A stretch of DNA of 28,876 nt from Anaerolineales bacterium UBA3940 (GCA_002385675.1 DGDY01000229.1:12151-41026); one strand, 5' to 3'. Numbered from the stretch's first letter, positions 8,769 to 17,549 are shown. The notes: generated by a model not told the origin, from the letters alone. Numbers and translations are program-made.

Positions 8769-10720
8769 CCGCCCGGCGATCCCACCGGCTCCGCCTGTAC
8801 CCGCTCCACCTCGACGACAACCAGCCGGTGATCAGACGCCGCGCTCTGCACCTGCCGTGCATCGAGCGGTGTGAGGTCGCGCACGAGGATGAAGTCATGG
8901 CGGGCGGTCGGGGCCGCCGCCGGGACGGTATACCCGCCCTCGATACCGAGCGCATCATTGGGGTCTGTGATGCCAAGCAGCGAAACCTGCCGCATCTCCT
9001 GCTCGCTCAGCGCTGTGCCGAAGTCCCCCGCCAGCACTGCCGGTTCGCCCTGCTCCAGCAGCCCGAGCAGCACGGCGACTTGCTCCAGGCGCGTCTCTTC
9101 ACTGGCGGGCACAAGGCGTGTGTTGACGAGCACGACCGTCTCCCCGCCGAGCGCCAGCCGGGCGCGCTGCGCGCCAAGCTGCTCGCCATCCCCCGGCAGC
9201 AGCAGGCCGCCCGCCTCCGCCAGCGGCCAGCGCGAGAGGATCGCCAGCCCGCGAAGCTGCTCGACAGTGGGGTAATACACGGCATACATACCCAGCCGTT
9301 TCGCAAGGACCGTCACCTGATCCGCGCCATAGGCAGCGGGATGCCCGGCATCCACTTCCTGCAGCAGCACCACATCCGGCGAGGCGGCTTCAATGGTCCG
9401 CGCGATGGCCTCAAGCTGGTACACGCCCTGCGCGTCGTACCCGCCGTTGATGTTGTACGTCGCCACGCGGAGCGTCGGGCCGGGCGCGGGCAGCGCCTGA
9501 GCGCCCCCTGCCCCGCTGATCACCAGCGCCAGCACAAAAACCGGCGCGATGAAGGTTGCCGCCACGCCGCGCGGCAGCGCCGGGGGCGCAAGCCAGGGGT
9601 CAGCCACACGTGGCAGCAGGCGCGGCAGCGCCAGCAGGCCCGCAGCCAGCAGCAGCACGAGCAGGCCCTGGTTGCGCAGCCAGCCCAGCCCATGCATGTA
9701 CTCGAACGCCAGCCCGTACAGCGTCACCAGCGCGGCAAACACGAGCATCCCCAGGCTGAAGGCGGCTCTCGACCCGCGCGGGCTACGCGGCTCGCCGGGC
9801 AGCGGCAGCCACCACAGCAGCAGCACCGTCATGAACTGCGCCGCAACGAGCGCCGAGACCGCGCCCGGCCCATCCAGCCGGTTACCGACGACCAGCAGTA
9901 TCAGCAGGATCATGAGCCACACCCAGCCGCGCAGCCGCTCCGCGAAGGGGTTGAGCGTCTCGCTCATCGCCCGGCGCACGCCGCCGGAGAGCGGCAGCAC
10001 GGTCGCCAGCACGAACCATGGGCTGATTGCGGAGTGCGGCACGCCGGTCCAGCGCCCGACTGCGCCGGGCAGCGCCAGCGCAAGCATCTGGAGCGCCAGG
10101 AAGCCGCCGACTGCAGCGCCCCCGGCAAGCGTCAGGTGGGCGGGCCAGTACGGCTCATGCCGGGCGGCGCGGCGTGCCAGCCGGCTCACCACAATCAGCA
10201 GCGCGGAGAGCACCGCTTGCACGGCGAGACCCGGCACTGCGAGCCGGACGCCCAGAGCAGGCACAAACAGCCACGGGCGCAGGCTCAGGTCGTAGGTATT
10301 GCCGATGCGCATGAACTGGTCCAGCACCAGCGCGGCGATCCACATCCCCACCCAGCGCTGCCAGTTCGCGCCGAGTAGCGCCGCGATGTACACGCCCCCG
10401 AGCGCGAGCATAGCAAGCGCGCCGACAAGCTGCACCTCTGGCTGTGATACGGCCATTATCAGCCGGGCCGCCCCCGTGCCCATCGCCGCGAACATCAGCA
10501 GGCCGGGCAGCGTGCTGCGCGCACGCGGGGCAAGAGCCGGGGCCACCGCCGCCAGCAGTAGACCCACAACGGCAATCGCCAGCAGACCGTTGAACGGCCC
10601 ACCCTCCAGCACGACGGCGGTCAGTTTCAGCAGCACGGCAAAGACGACTCTCGCTGCCTGCAGGAAGAACAGCGTGACCAGGCTGCCCTCAATCACGCGG
10701 TAGGTACGCGCAAACCCCAC
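8765..10720 (-). CDS. Polytopic membrane protein with C-terminal EEP-family domain
   Basis: 651 residues. Residues 1 to about 410 are very hydrophobic, with roughly ten membrane segments. Residues 416-651 are an endonuclease/exonuclease/phosphatase (DNase I-like) domain, probably outside the membrane: YNINGG (Asn423), LLQEVD (Glu455), RGLAILSRWP, AGDFGT (Asp566), HDFILV and SDHRLV near the end. Two usual catalytic positions differ: the His of the NTHL motif is Arg (VNTRL), and the Asn of GDFN is Gly568. Substrate could be phospholipid, phosphoester or nucleic acid; activity may be reduced. Start: GTG 10720 with GGAGA (10731-10727) six bases upstream. Divergent from the amidohydrolase gene; convergent with the SDR gene, sharing four bases. 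Confidence 0.8.
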   Translation of the reverse strand: MGFARTYRVIEGSLVTLFFLQAARVVFAVLLKLTAVVLEGGPFNGLLAIAVVGLLLAAVAPALAPRARSTLPGLLMFAAMGTGAARLIMAVSQPEVQLVGALAMLALGGVYIAALLGANWQRWVGMWIAALVLDQFMRIGNTYDLSLRPWLFVPALGVRLAVPGLAVQAVLSALLIVVSRLARRAARHEPYWPAHLTLAGGAAVGGFLALQMLALALPGAVGRWTGVPHSAISPWFVLATVLPLSGGVRRAMSETLNPFAERLRGWVWLMILLILLVVGNRLDGPGAVSALVAAQFMTVLLLWWLPLPGEPRSPRGSRAAFSLGMLVFAALVTLYGLAFEYMHGLGWLRNQGLLVLLLAAGLLALPRLLPRVADPWLAPPALPRGVAATFIAPVFVLALVISGAGGAQALPAPGPTLRVATYNINGGYDAQGVYQLEAIARTIEAASPDVVLLQEVDAGHPAAYGADQVTVLAKRLGMYAVYYPTVEQLRGLAILSRWPLAEAGGLLLPGDGEQLGAQRARLALGGETVVLVNTRLVPASEETRLEQVAVLLGLLEQGEPAVLAGDFGTALSEQEMRQVSLLGITDPNDALGIEGGYTVPAAAPTARHDFILVRDLTPLDARQVQSAASDHRLVVVEVERVQAEPVGSPGG

Positions 10721-10758
10721 GACGTTTCTCCGTCTGGTATCTCAAATGCAAGTGCGGC

Positions 10759-10764
10759 TATAAT
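10759..10764 (+). promoter_or_regulatory. -10 box upstream of the amidohydrolase-CYTH gene
   Basis: TATAAT sits 26 bases before the ATG at 10791, with TGGAGGA (10781-10787) as ribosome site. No convincing -35 hexamer is present at 16-18 bases, so an activator or a weak promoter is possible. The 70-base divergent gap must also hold the start signals of the minus-strand membrane-EEP gene. Confidence 0.5.
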
Positions 10765-10790
10765 GACGGCAACTAAGCACTGGAGGACCA

Positions 10791-12764
10791 ATGATACCCG
10801 CAGACTTCCTTCTAACCAATGGCCTCGTCGTCACGATGGACGAATCATACACCGTGATCCCGAACGGCGCAGTTGCCATCCGTGGCGACTCCATCGTCGC
10901 TGTCGGCCCTGCCGATGAAATTAGCCGGGAGGTCGAAGCCCGCGAGATCATCGACTGCACCGGCCTGACCATCACCCCCGGCCTGGTCAACGCCCACACG
11001 CATGTCCCGATGACGCTGTTACGCGGGCTTGCCGACGATCTCCGGCTGGATGTGTGGCTCACCGGCTACATGATGCCGGTCGAGCGCGAGTTCGTAAATC
11101 CGGACTTCGTGCAGTTGGGCACGCTGCTTGCCTGCGCGGAGATGATCCGCTCCGGCGTGACGACCTTTGCGGACATGTATTACTTCGAGCGAGATGTCGC
11201 GGAGGCCACCGCTCGCGCAGGGATGCGCGGCGTGCTGGGCCAGACCATTCTGAAGTTCCCCGCGCCAGATGCCGAGAGCTACGAGGAAAGCCTCTCGGAG
11301 TGCCGGGCGTTCATTGAGGAGTGGAAGGGACATCCACTGGTTGTGCCTGCCGTCGCGCCACACGCCCCATATACCTCCACGCCTGAGATCCTCCAGGCGT
11401 GCGCCGCGCTCGCCGTCGAATACGATGTGCCGCTGCACATCCACATCGCCGAGACGAAGCAGGAGGTCGAAGACTCGCGCGCCGAGCACAACATGCCGGT
11501 TGTGCCGTGGATCAAGAAGCACAACATCCTCGACGCAAAGGTCATTGCCGCCCACTGCGTCCATATCGATTCCGGCGAGATCCGCACGCTGTACCGCCAC
11601 AACGCAGGCATCGCGCACAACCCCAGCAGCAACCTCAAGCTCGCAAGCGGCATTGCGCCGGTCGGGGAGATGCTTGAGGTAGGCGTGGCGGTCGGCATCG
11701 GCACCGACGGGCCAGCCAGCAACAACGACCTCGACATGTTTGAGGAGATGCGCCTTGCCGCGCTGCTGGCGAAAGTCGCGACGGACAACCCAACCACGCT
11801 GCCCGCGCGGCAGGCATTTGACATGGCGACCCGCATGGGTGCACGGGCACTACACCTAGGCCATCTGACCGGGTCGCTGGAAGTCGGCAAGCGGGCCGAT
11901 ATCGCCGTGCTCGACCTGCGCCATGTCCACAGCTTGCCCGCCTTCGAGCGCAGCCCGGATGCCATTTATTCGCGCATCGTCTACTCCGCGAAGAGCACCG
12001 ACGTGCAGCACGTCATGTGCAACGGGCAGTGGCTCATGCGCGACCGCGAGCTGCTGACGATCCAGCCTGACGAACTGCTGGAGCGGGCTGCCGTCATTGC
12101 CGCGCAGATCGATGCCTTCCTGATCGAGCGTGAGGACGATATCGTCTCCAAGCTGCTGGCGCTCGGCGAGCTTGAGCAGCAGGAGAGCTTCGAGGTGCAG
12201 GTCAAGGTCAAGATCGACGACCCGGCCCGCGCGCTCGAATTGCTGGAGCACCCGGACATCGAAGTCGTGAAGCACTCACACTACCGGCAGTACGACACAT
12301 ACTTTGAGTTCGGGTCCCCCGAGGAGTACCGGCTGCGCTATCGTGAGGATGACTTCATTGATGAGGCAGGGCGGGTCACGAACGCCCGCACGCGCCTGAC
12401 GCTGACCGGCGGTGGCAAGGAGCGCGAGTTCGAGAACGCGATCCTGCTCTCACGCTCCCGCTTCATCTCAGAGGCGACGCGCCCTCTGCGCTTCTACCGG
12501 GAGTACCTGCAGGCGGAGCGCGAGCGTATGGTCACGAAGGAGCGCCGCCGCTGGCACGTCGATTACAAGGGGATGCGGCTGTACATCAACGTTGACGACC
12601 TCTTCAAGCCCGAGGAAGATCGCTACTTCCTCGAGTTGAAGAGCCGCACCTGGTCCCCCACCGACGCGGAAAACAAGGCGGCGGCCATCAGCGAGCTGCT
12701 TGAATATCTGGGAATCGACAAGGCGGACCTGGTCCGCGAGGAGTACTTCGCCCTCGCCGAGTAA
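10791..12764 (+). CDS. MTA/SAH deaminase-type amidohydrolase fused to a CYTH domain
   Basis: 657 residues in two parts. Residues 1 to about 430 form an ATZ/TRZ-type amidohydrolase like 5'-methylthioadenosine/S-adenosylhomocysteine deaminases: metal ligands His69 and His71 (NAHTH), His216 and the catalytic HIHIAE Glu221, His255 (AAHCVHI) and Asp306 (GTDGPASNN). All expected residues are present. Residues about 465-657 read as a CYTH domain (triphosphate-tunnel fold shared by class IV adenylyl cyclases and thiamine or polyphosphate triphosphatases): an ExExK-like start with Gln in place of the second Glu (Glu468, Gln470, Lys472), YRLRYR, charged strands with many Arg and Lys, and YFLELKSRTW near the end. 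A helical linker (about 430-465) joins them. It stands alone, between divergent and convergent genes. The CYTH call is by motif reading and needs a profile search. Confidence 0.82.
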   Translation: MIPADFLLTNGLVVTMDESYTVIPNGAVAIRGDSIVAVGPADEISREVEAREIIDCTGLTITPGLVNAHTHVPMTLLRGLADDLRLDVWLTGYMMPVEREFVNPDFVQLGTLLACAEMIRSGVTTFADMYYFERDVAEATARAGMRGVLGQTILKFPAPDAESYEESLSECRAFIEEWKGHPLVVPAVAPHAPYTSTPEILQACAALAVEYDVPLHIHIAETKQEVEDSRAEHNMPVVPWIKKHNILDAKVIAAHCVHIDSGEIRTLYRHNAGIAHNPSSNLKLASGIAPVGEMLEVGVAVGIGTDGPASNNDLDMFEEMRLAALLAKVATDNPTTLPARQAFDMATRMGARALHLGHLTGSLEVGKRADIAVLDLRHVHSLPAFERSPDAIYSRIVYSAKSTDVQHVMCNGQWLMRDRELLTIQPDELLERAAVIAAQIDAFLIEREDDIVSKLLALGELEQQESFEVQVKVKIDDPARALELLEHPDIEVVKHSHYRQYDTYFEFGSPEEYRLRYREDDFIDEAGRVTNARTRLTLTGGGKEREFENAILLSRSRFISEATRPLRFYREYLQAERERMVTKERRRWHVDYKGMRLYINVDDLFKPEEDRYFLELKSRTWSPTDAENKAAAISELLEYLGIDKADLVREEYFALAE

Positions 12765-12776
12765 GCGCAAGGCGGA

Positions 12777-13451
12777 TTAGTCAGGGGGCTGCTGCAGCCG
12801 GAACCCATGCCCGCGCACGGTGACGATGTACTGATAATCGGGGTTGAGCTCAGCGAGCCGGTCACGCAGACGCCTCACCAGCGCGTCGATGGCCTGCTCG
12901 CTGACGCCTTCCTCTGCCGCTTCCGGCCAGACGGCGTTGACCACGTCGTCGCGCGTGCAGACGCCGCCCCGCGCCTCGTACAACAGCTCTAGCAGGCGGT
13001 ACTGGTACAGGGAGAGTTGCGGCTCAAGCCGCTTCCCATCGATCATCACCTGCCGGGTGTGCGGGTCGAGCGTCAGCCCGGAGCGCCGGGGCTCGACGTC
13101 GTCCAGCGTCAGCGGGACGGTTGCCTCTGCGCCGATGAACTTAAGCTTTACGGCCAGCGCGACCTGGATTTCATCGCCCTCGTGCAGGACGCGCTTCCCC
13201 ACGACCCGCTCACCGTTGAGGTGAGTGCCGTTCTTGCTGTTGAGATCCTCGATGTAGTACGTTGAGCCTTCACGCCAGATGCGCAGGTGCTCTCGCGAGA
13301 CCTGTCTCTCCGGGAGCACGATGTCGCAGTGACCTGCACGGCCAACCAGCAGCTCGTCGTCCTGAATCACCCACTGCTCGCCGCGCAGCGGGCCTTCGAT
13401 AATCATGACAACGGCCTTGTCTTTCAGTTCGTCAATCTGAACGTTGGTCAC
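12777..13451 (-). CDS. FHA domain-winged helix transcriptional regulator
   Basis: 224 residues. An N-terminal FHA domain (about 14-106) recognises phosphothreonine: Gly37-Arg38, Ser52 and His55 in VSREHLRI, and NSKNG (71-75) are the phosphopeptide-contact residues and all are present. A C-terminal OmpR/PhoB-type winged helix (about 126-221) ends in TVRGHGFRL, the usual wing. The kinase gene diverges from it, so the regulator is a natural target of that kinase. Start: the GTG at 13451 is preceded by AGGGGAG at five bases; a TTG at 13469 would place the ribosome site inside the gene. Resembles EmbR of mycobacteria in parts, but with the domains in the opposite order and no BTAD domain. Confidence 0.88.
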   Translation of the reverse strand: MTNVQIDELKDKAVVMIIEGPLRGEQWVIQDDELLVGRAGHCDIVLPERQVSREHLRIWREGSTYYIEDLNSKNGTHLNGERVVGKRVLHEGDEIQVALAVKLKFIGAEATVPLTLDDVEPRRSGLTLDPHTRQVMIDGKRLEPQLSLYQYRLLELLYEARGGVCTRDDVVNAVWPEAAEEGVSEQAIDALVRRLRDRLAELNPDYQYIVTVRGHGFRLQQPPD

Positions 13452-13462
13452 GAGTACTCCCC

Positions 13463-13491
13463 TTGACAAACCCCTGGCGAAGGGTTAATGT
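13463..13491 (+). promoter_or_regulatory. Promoter of the Ser/Thr kinase gene
   Basis: TTGACA (13463-13468), a 17-base spacer, TAATGT (13486-13491). The -35 is a perfect consensus. The spacer contains AACCC/GGGTT arms (13469-13473 and 13482-13486), a possible operator. The -35 box lies 12 bases from the start codon of the divergent FHA regulator, so binding here could affect both genes. The kinase leader would be about 135 bases; it shows no clear structure. Confidence 0.75.
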
Positions 13492-13633
13492 TCTTTCGAG
13501 CTTCGTCAACGCGAACGCCATACACGCCAACTCAGACCTGCTCGCATCTGCCATCCCCAGCGTCCGCAACCTGGCCCGGCAGACTACAAGCATCCGCTTT
13601 GGCGGACAACAGGTCACACTGGAGGAAGAGAAG

Positions 13634-14635
13634 TTGCTGCCCCCTCTCAAGCCGGACAGCATACTCCGTGATCGCTACCGCATTATCGCCACAGTCGGTC
13701 AGGGAGGGATGGGGTCAATTTATCGTGCCGAAGACCTGCGCCTGCAAGGTCGCTTCTGCGCGATCAAAGAGGTACAGATCGACCCCTCCAGCTCCCCGGA
13801 ACAGCAGCAGCAAGCACGCGAGCAGTTTCATCGTGAGGCGAGCATTCTCGCTCGTCTCGACCATCCTAACTTACCTAAAGTATCCGATTTCTTCAACGAG
13901 GGCAACCGGGATTACCTCGTCATGGACTTTGTGCCCGGCACTGATCTGCGCCAGGCGATCGAAGAGGCCAAGAGCCGGGGCAAGTTCCTCCCTGAGCGGC
14001 AGGTGCTGAACTGGGCCGCACAGCTCTGCGACGCGCTTATTTACCTGCATGGGCAGGAGCCACCGGTGCTTCACCGCGACATCAAGCCGGCGAACATCAA
14101 ACTCACCCCGGAAGGCGTGATCAAGCTGGTGGACTTCGGGTTGGTCAAGCTGATGGTGCCGGACGACGCGCGCACCATCACTGTACTGCAGGGGCGTGGC
14201 ACGGCGCTCTACACACCGCTTGAACAGTATGGCGGCGACACCGGGCACACCGACCCGCGCTCCGACATCTACTCGCTGGGGGCAACGCTCTACCACCTGC
14301 TGACCAACGAACCCCCTGCCGAGGCCAAGACGCGGTTTCTGCACCCGGAGAAGCTCATTGCTCCGCGCACGCTGAACCCGTCGCTGAGCCTGCGCACCGA
14401 GCAGGCCATCCTGTGGGCGATGTCCATGCACCCGGATGATCGACCGGCAAGCGTGAGGGACTTCCGCGATGTGCTGCTCTCGACGAGCCCGCTGGGGCTG
14501 TGGCCTACGCGCGAGGATCAGACCACGCTGGAGAAGATCGCGCCGATTAACCGCATCCTCGCGGCAGCGGCGCTCGGCATGCTGATTATCTCCGTGCTGG
14601 CGACGATCTTCTCACCCACGCTGCCGGTTCCGTAA
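13634..14635 (+). CDS. Membrane-anchored Hanks-type Ser/Thr protein kinase
   Basis: 333 residues. The kinase domain (about 15-285) has the Gly-rich loop GQGGMG (22-27), ATP-binding Lys45 (CAIKE), Glu68 of helix C, HRDIKPAN (147-154; catalytic Asp149), DFG (167-169) and an activation segment ending in TPLEQYG in place of the APE motif, as in many bacterial kinases. A single membrane segment (about 307-327) ends the protein with only a few residues beyond it, so there is no sensor domain outside. Start: TTG at 13634 has GGAGGA seven bases upstream. The open frame runs back to a TTG at 13463, but that TTG is the -35 box of the promoter. Overlaps the convergent GH3-like gene by 24 bases. Confidence 0.93.
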   Translation: MLPPLKPDSILRDRYRIIATVGQGGMGSIYRAEDLRLQGRFCAIKEVQIDPSSSPEQQQQAREQFHREASILARLDHPNLPKVSDFFNEGNRDYLVMDFVPGTDLRQAIEEAKSRGKFLPERQVLNWAAQLCDALIYLHGQEPPVLHRDIKPANIKLTPEGVIKLVDFGLVKLMVPDDARTITVLQGRGTALYTPLEQYGGDTGHTDPRSDIYSLGATLYHLLTNEPPAEAKTRFLHPEKLIAPRTLNPSLSLRTEQAILWAMSMHPDDRPASVRDFRDVLLSTSPLGLWPTREDQTTLEKIAPINRILAAAALGMLIISVLATIFSPTLPVP

Positions 14636-17512
14636 CGCCATCACGATCCAGCGGTTCCACGCGTAGACCCCGACGTTAGCGAGGATCAGCCCGAGAATGC
14701 CGCCAATCCAGGCTGCAAGCCCGGCCCCCCACCCGTCCGGCGCGATCTCGTGCCAGCGATACGCGCCCGGCAGCAGCAGCGCATAGTAGTTATACGCCAG
14801 TAGCCCAAACAGGATCGTCGGCAGCGCGAGCAGCAGCCCGTAGTTGATGTCGTGCGTCGTGATGCCATACAGCATGACGACGACCGCAATCGCCAGCAGA
14901 CCAAGCACCGCCAGGAACAGGTCGCCGAAATCCACGCTGTTGCGCGGCACGACCGGCTCCTGCGTGGCCTGAGGCTCCGGCGTCTCGGCAGCGGCTATCA
15001 GGGGGGCCTCGGCGGTGGGCTCCGGCGTGTCGGTCGGGGCCTGTGTCGGCGTGATATCCGGCGGGAGCACGTCGATCTCGGCGCTACCAGTCTCCGGCAC
15101 AAGCAGGAAGACCGTCTCCGAGTTGCGTGCCGCACCGCTCATCGCCGAGATACGCACCTCGCCGGGGCCTTCTTCGAGCACAATCATCGCCTCGGCGATG
15201 CCGTCTACCGTCTCCGACTGGGTGGTCCGAGCGCCCTGCCCCTCCGCGTTAAGGACGAACTCCACCACCGTGCCATCCGGCACCGGGCGCCCGTTGTGGT
15301 CCACGATGACGCCCGTGCGCAGGATCAGCGTGTCGCCCACGTCGACCGTGGCCCGTACCGGGGTGCCGCCCGCCTCCACTTCCTCCCCGGCGACGGCGTA
15401 GGAGAGTTTAATCACCTGGTTCGGGTCCGGCTCAGTCACCTCAAAGATGTCATACCCGATGGCCTGTACCGACACCGGCGGAGAGCCAACCGGCGGCAGT
15501 TCGAGGAACAGCGCGCGGGCTGCCACGTCGATGAACGGTTCGGTGTAGCCATACAGCGCATAGTATGCCGTTAGCTTGCTGACCTCTGTCGTCGAGGTGA
15601 GGTAGTAAGGCGCGCCCATCGCAAACACGACGAGCCGTGCATTCGGGTTCGCCGGCGCCGATGCCAGAAACCGCTTGACAACATCCGTCCCGGCAACGTC
15701 AGGGGCCGCGTCGTGCATCAGGAAGACGATCCAGTCCGCGTTGGCAAGCGCCACGCCAAGCTGGTCGACGACTTCCTCGCCCTCCTGTTCGCTATTGTCG
15801 TTCTGAATCGGGCGCGGACCAAACTGCAAATAGTCGGAAAGCTCGGCAAATGAGAACGCCTGAATGTTGGACACGCTGACGATGCCCGTCGCCTGGGGCC
15901 CATAATACTGCAGAATCTTCGAGCGCAGGGCGTCGACGGGCACCACCTCCTGCTCCTCACAGTCCGGGCAGGCCCGCGTCAGGCGCGTGTCGGTGAAGAT
16001 CAGGATCTGCTCACCGCGCTCCGGCGAGGTCAGCAGGTCCGTCTGTGAGGGCTGGAGCAGCGTCAGCGCAGTCCGGGCAATGTTGAACGTCAGCTCGCGT
16101 GACTGGCCGATGCTCGCAAGCCCCTCCTCGTCCGGCAGAACGGTGTTGAGGCTAAATTCCTGGTAAAGGTCCAGCTTCTTGGCCAGAATACGCCGGACGG
16201 ACGTGTCCACCTGCGCCTGGAACGCCGGGTCGGACTCGTACTGGCTGACGAAGAAGTTGATCGTATCGATAATGGTCGAGGTCTGGTTGTTGGGCGGGTC
16301 GTTACCGAAATTGCCCAGATACAGAATGTCGTTCCCCGCGCCAAAGGCATCACGCACGATGCTCCGTGCCGGGAACTGACCTTCGCCCTGCAGGTAGTAG
16401 CGGCGCACCCCGCGCAGCCCCAGCGCATCTGTGACGAGCAGCCCGCCCTCGCTGCGCCACGACGCGATCTCCTCCATCTGCATCAGGCTGGAGAGCGCAA
16501 GCGGGTCCAGGCTGATCGGCTTCGTCGTCGCGCGGAAGTTGTCGCCCTGGAAGCCCTGATAGCGGATATGCCCGACAAGCACGCCATCGGCGGTTGTGAG
16601 CACATCGGGAGCCCGCCCCGTGACGGCGAAGAACGGCAGCAGGTCCGACTGGCGAAGCTGATCCAGCGTACGGCGCACCGTCGGGATCTCGTCGGAGGCC
16701 CTGCGATCCGCATCACCGGAGCCTGGGAAGTAGCGCGGGATCACGGCCAGCCGGCCATCGCTCCCGATGTGCAGCCCGCGCACGTAATTCATCGTCATCT
16801 CGGAGACCCACACCGGCTCGCCCCCGAAAGCACTGGCGCCGAGGTCGCCCGGCGCTGTCGGCTGCGGGAGTTGCAGCACGTCGGCAGGCGGGCCAAGCAC
16901 CATATTCACACCCAGCGTGCTGAGCTGCTGCCCGACGACCCGCCCTGTTGCCTCGGCGAAGTCGGGTCGCCACGTCGCACCAATCGCCATGTTGCTCGGC
17001 AAGGGCGAAAGCGCCGTCAGCAGGCCCGCATCCGGCGAGCCAGCGCCGTTGTGCTCCACGGCGATGAAAAGCGGGATGTAATCCGGGGCGGTCACGGCTG
17101 GCGCTGTGGGCTCCGGGGTCACGGTCGGTTCCCCCGTGCCTTCAGCGGCAGGGGCTTCCGGTAATGAATCCTCTCTGGCGGCGGCCAGCCTCTGAAGCTG
17201 GCTCGTCATCGCGTAGATCTGCTCGGGCAGCGGGGTGTCGGCGGTGAAGTTGCCGTTCTCCGGCAGCAGCACGACGCCCCCCACGTGGTAGTCGGTAATC
17301 AGTTCCGCGATGTCAGAGCCTGGGCCGATATCGGAACCGTAGAAGGAAACCAGAAAGAGCTGCCCGACCCGCTCTTCTGGTGTCATACGCGCAAAAATCG
17401 CCTCTACCTCTGCGTCCACACCATCCTGTTGCAGTGGCGTAAAGGGAGACATGAGGCTGCCCGGCAAGAGCAATATGGCGAGAAGAGAGTAGAGGCTGAG
17501 CAGTCGGCGCAT
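14612..17512 (-). CDS. GH3-like secreted protein, Ig-like domain, C-terminal membrane segments
   Basis: 966 residues. A signal peptide (about 1-22) is followed by a GH3 N-terminal barrel (about 35-440) like beta-N-acetylhexosaminidase NagZ, interrupted by a Pro/Thr/Glu-rich insert (about 116-143). Then come a GH3 C-terminal alpha/beta region (about 500-690), an Ig-like (invasin type) domain (about 715-815), a second Pro/Thr/Glu linker (about 818-860) and three membrane helices (865-884, 891-914, 931-953). The nucleophile motif VTDALG (Asp362) is kept. The acid/base loop is not: the KHFPGHGD..DSH pattern reads PRYFPGSGD..RAS, lacking the His and Asp of the catalytic dyad. So it may be inactive or bind glycan. 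ATG 17512 opens the signal peptide; the ribosome site is weak. Confidence 0.78.
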   Translation of the reverse strand: MRRLLSLYSLLAILLLPGSLMSPFTPLQQDGVDAEVEAIFARMTPEERVGQLFLVSFYGSDIGPGSDIAELITDYHVGGVVLLPENGNFTADTPLPEQIYAMTSQLQRLAAAREDSLPEAPAAEGTGEPTVTPEPTAPAVTAPDYIPLFIAVEHNGAGSPDAGLLTALSPLPSNMAIGATWRPDFAEATGRVVGQQLSTLGVNMVLGPPADVLQLPQPTAPGDLGASAFGGEPVWVSEMTMNYVRGLHIGSDGRLAVIPRYFPGSGDADRRASDEIPTVRRTLDQLRQSDLLPFFAVTGRAPDVLTTADGVLVGHIRYQGFQGDNFRATTKPISLDPLALSSLMQMEEIASWRSEGGLLVTDALGLRGVRRYYLQGEGQFPARSIVRDAFGAGNDILYLGNFGNDPPNNQTSTIIDTINFFVSQYESDPAFQAQVDTSVRRILAKKLDLYQEFSLNTVLPDEEGLASIGQSRELTFNIARTALTLLQPSQTDLLTSPERGEQILIFTDTRLTRACPDCEEQEVVPVDALRSKILQYYGPQATGIVSVSNIQAFSFAELSDYLQFGPRPIQNDNSEQEGEEVVDQLGVALANADWIVFLMHDAAPDVAGTDVVKRFLASAPANPNARLVVFAMGAPYYLTSTTEVSKLTAYYALYGYTEPFIDVAARALFLELPPVGSPPVSVQAIGYDIFEVTEPDPNQVIKLSYAVAGEEVEAGGTPVRATVDVGDTLILRTGVIVDHNGRPVPDGTVVEFVLNAEGQGARTTQSETVDGIAEAMIVLEEGPGEVRISAMSGAARNSETVFLLVPETGSAEIDVLPPDITPTQAPTDTPEPTAEAPLIAAAETPEPQATQEPVVPRNSVDFGDLFLAVLGLLAIAVVVMLYGITTHDINYGLLLALPTILFGLLAYNYYALLLPGAYRWHEIAPDGWGAGLAAWIGGILGLILANVGVYAWNRWIVMALRNRQRG

Positions 17513-17549
17513 GCGGTCCAGTTGGTTCCCCGAAGTTTACTGGTTTGCG

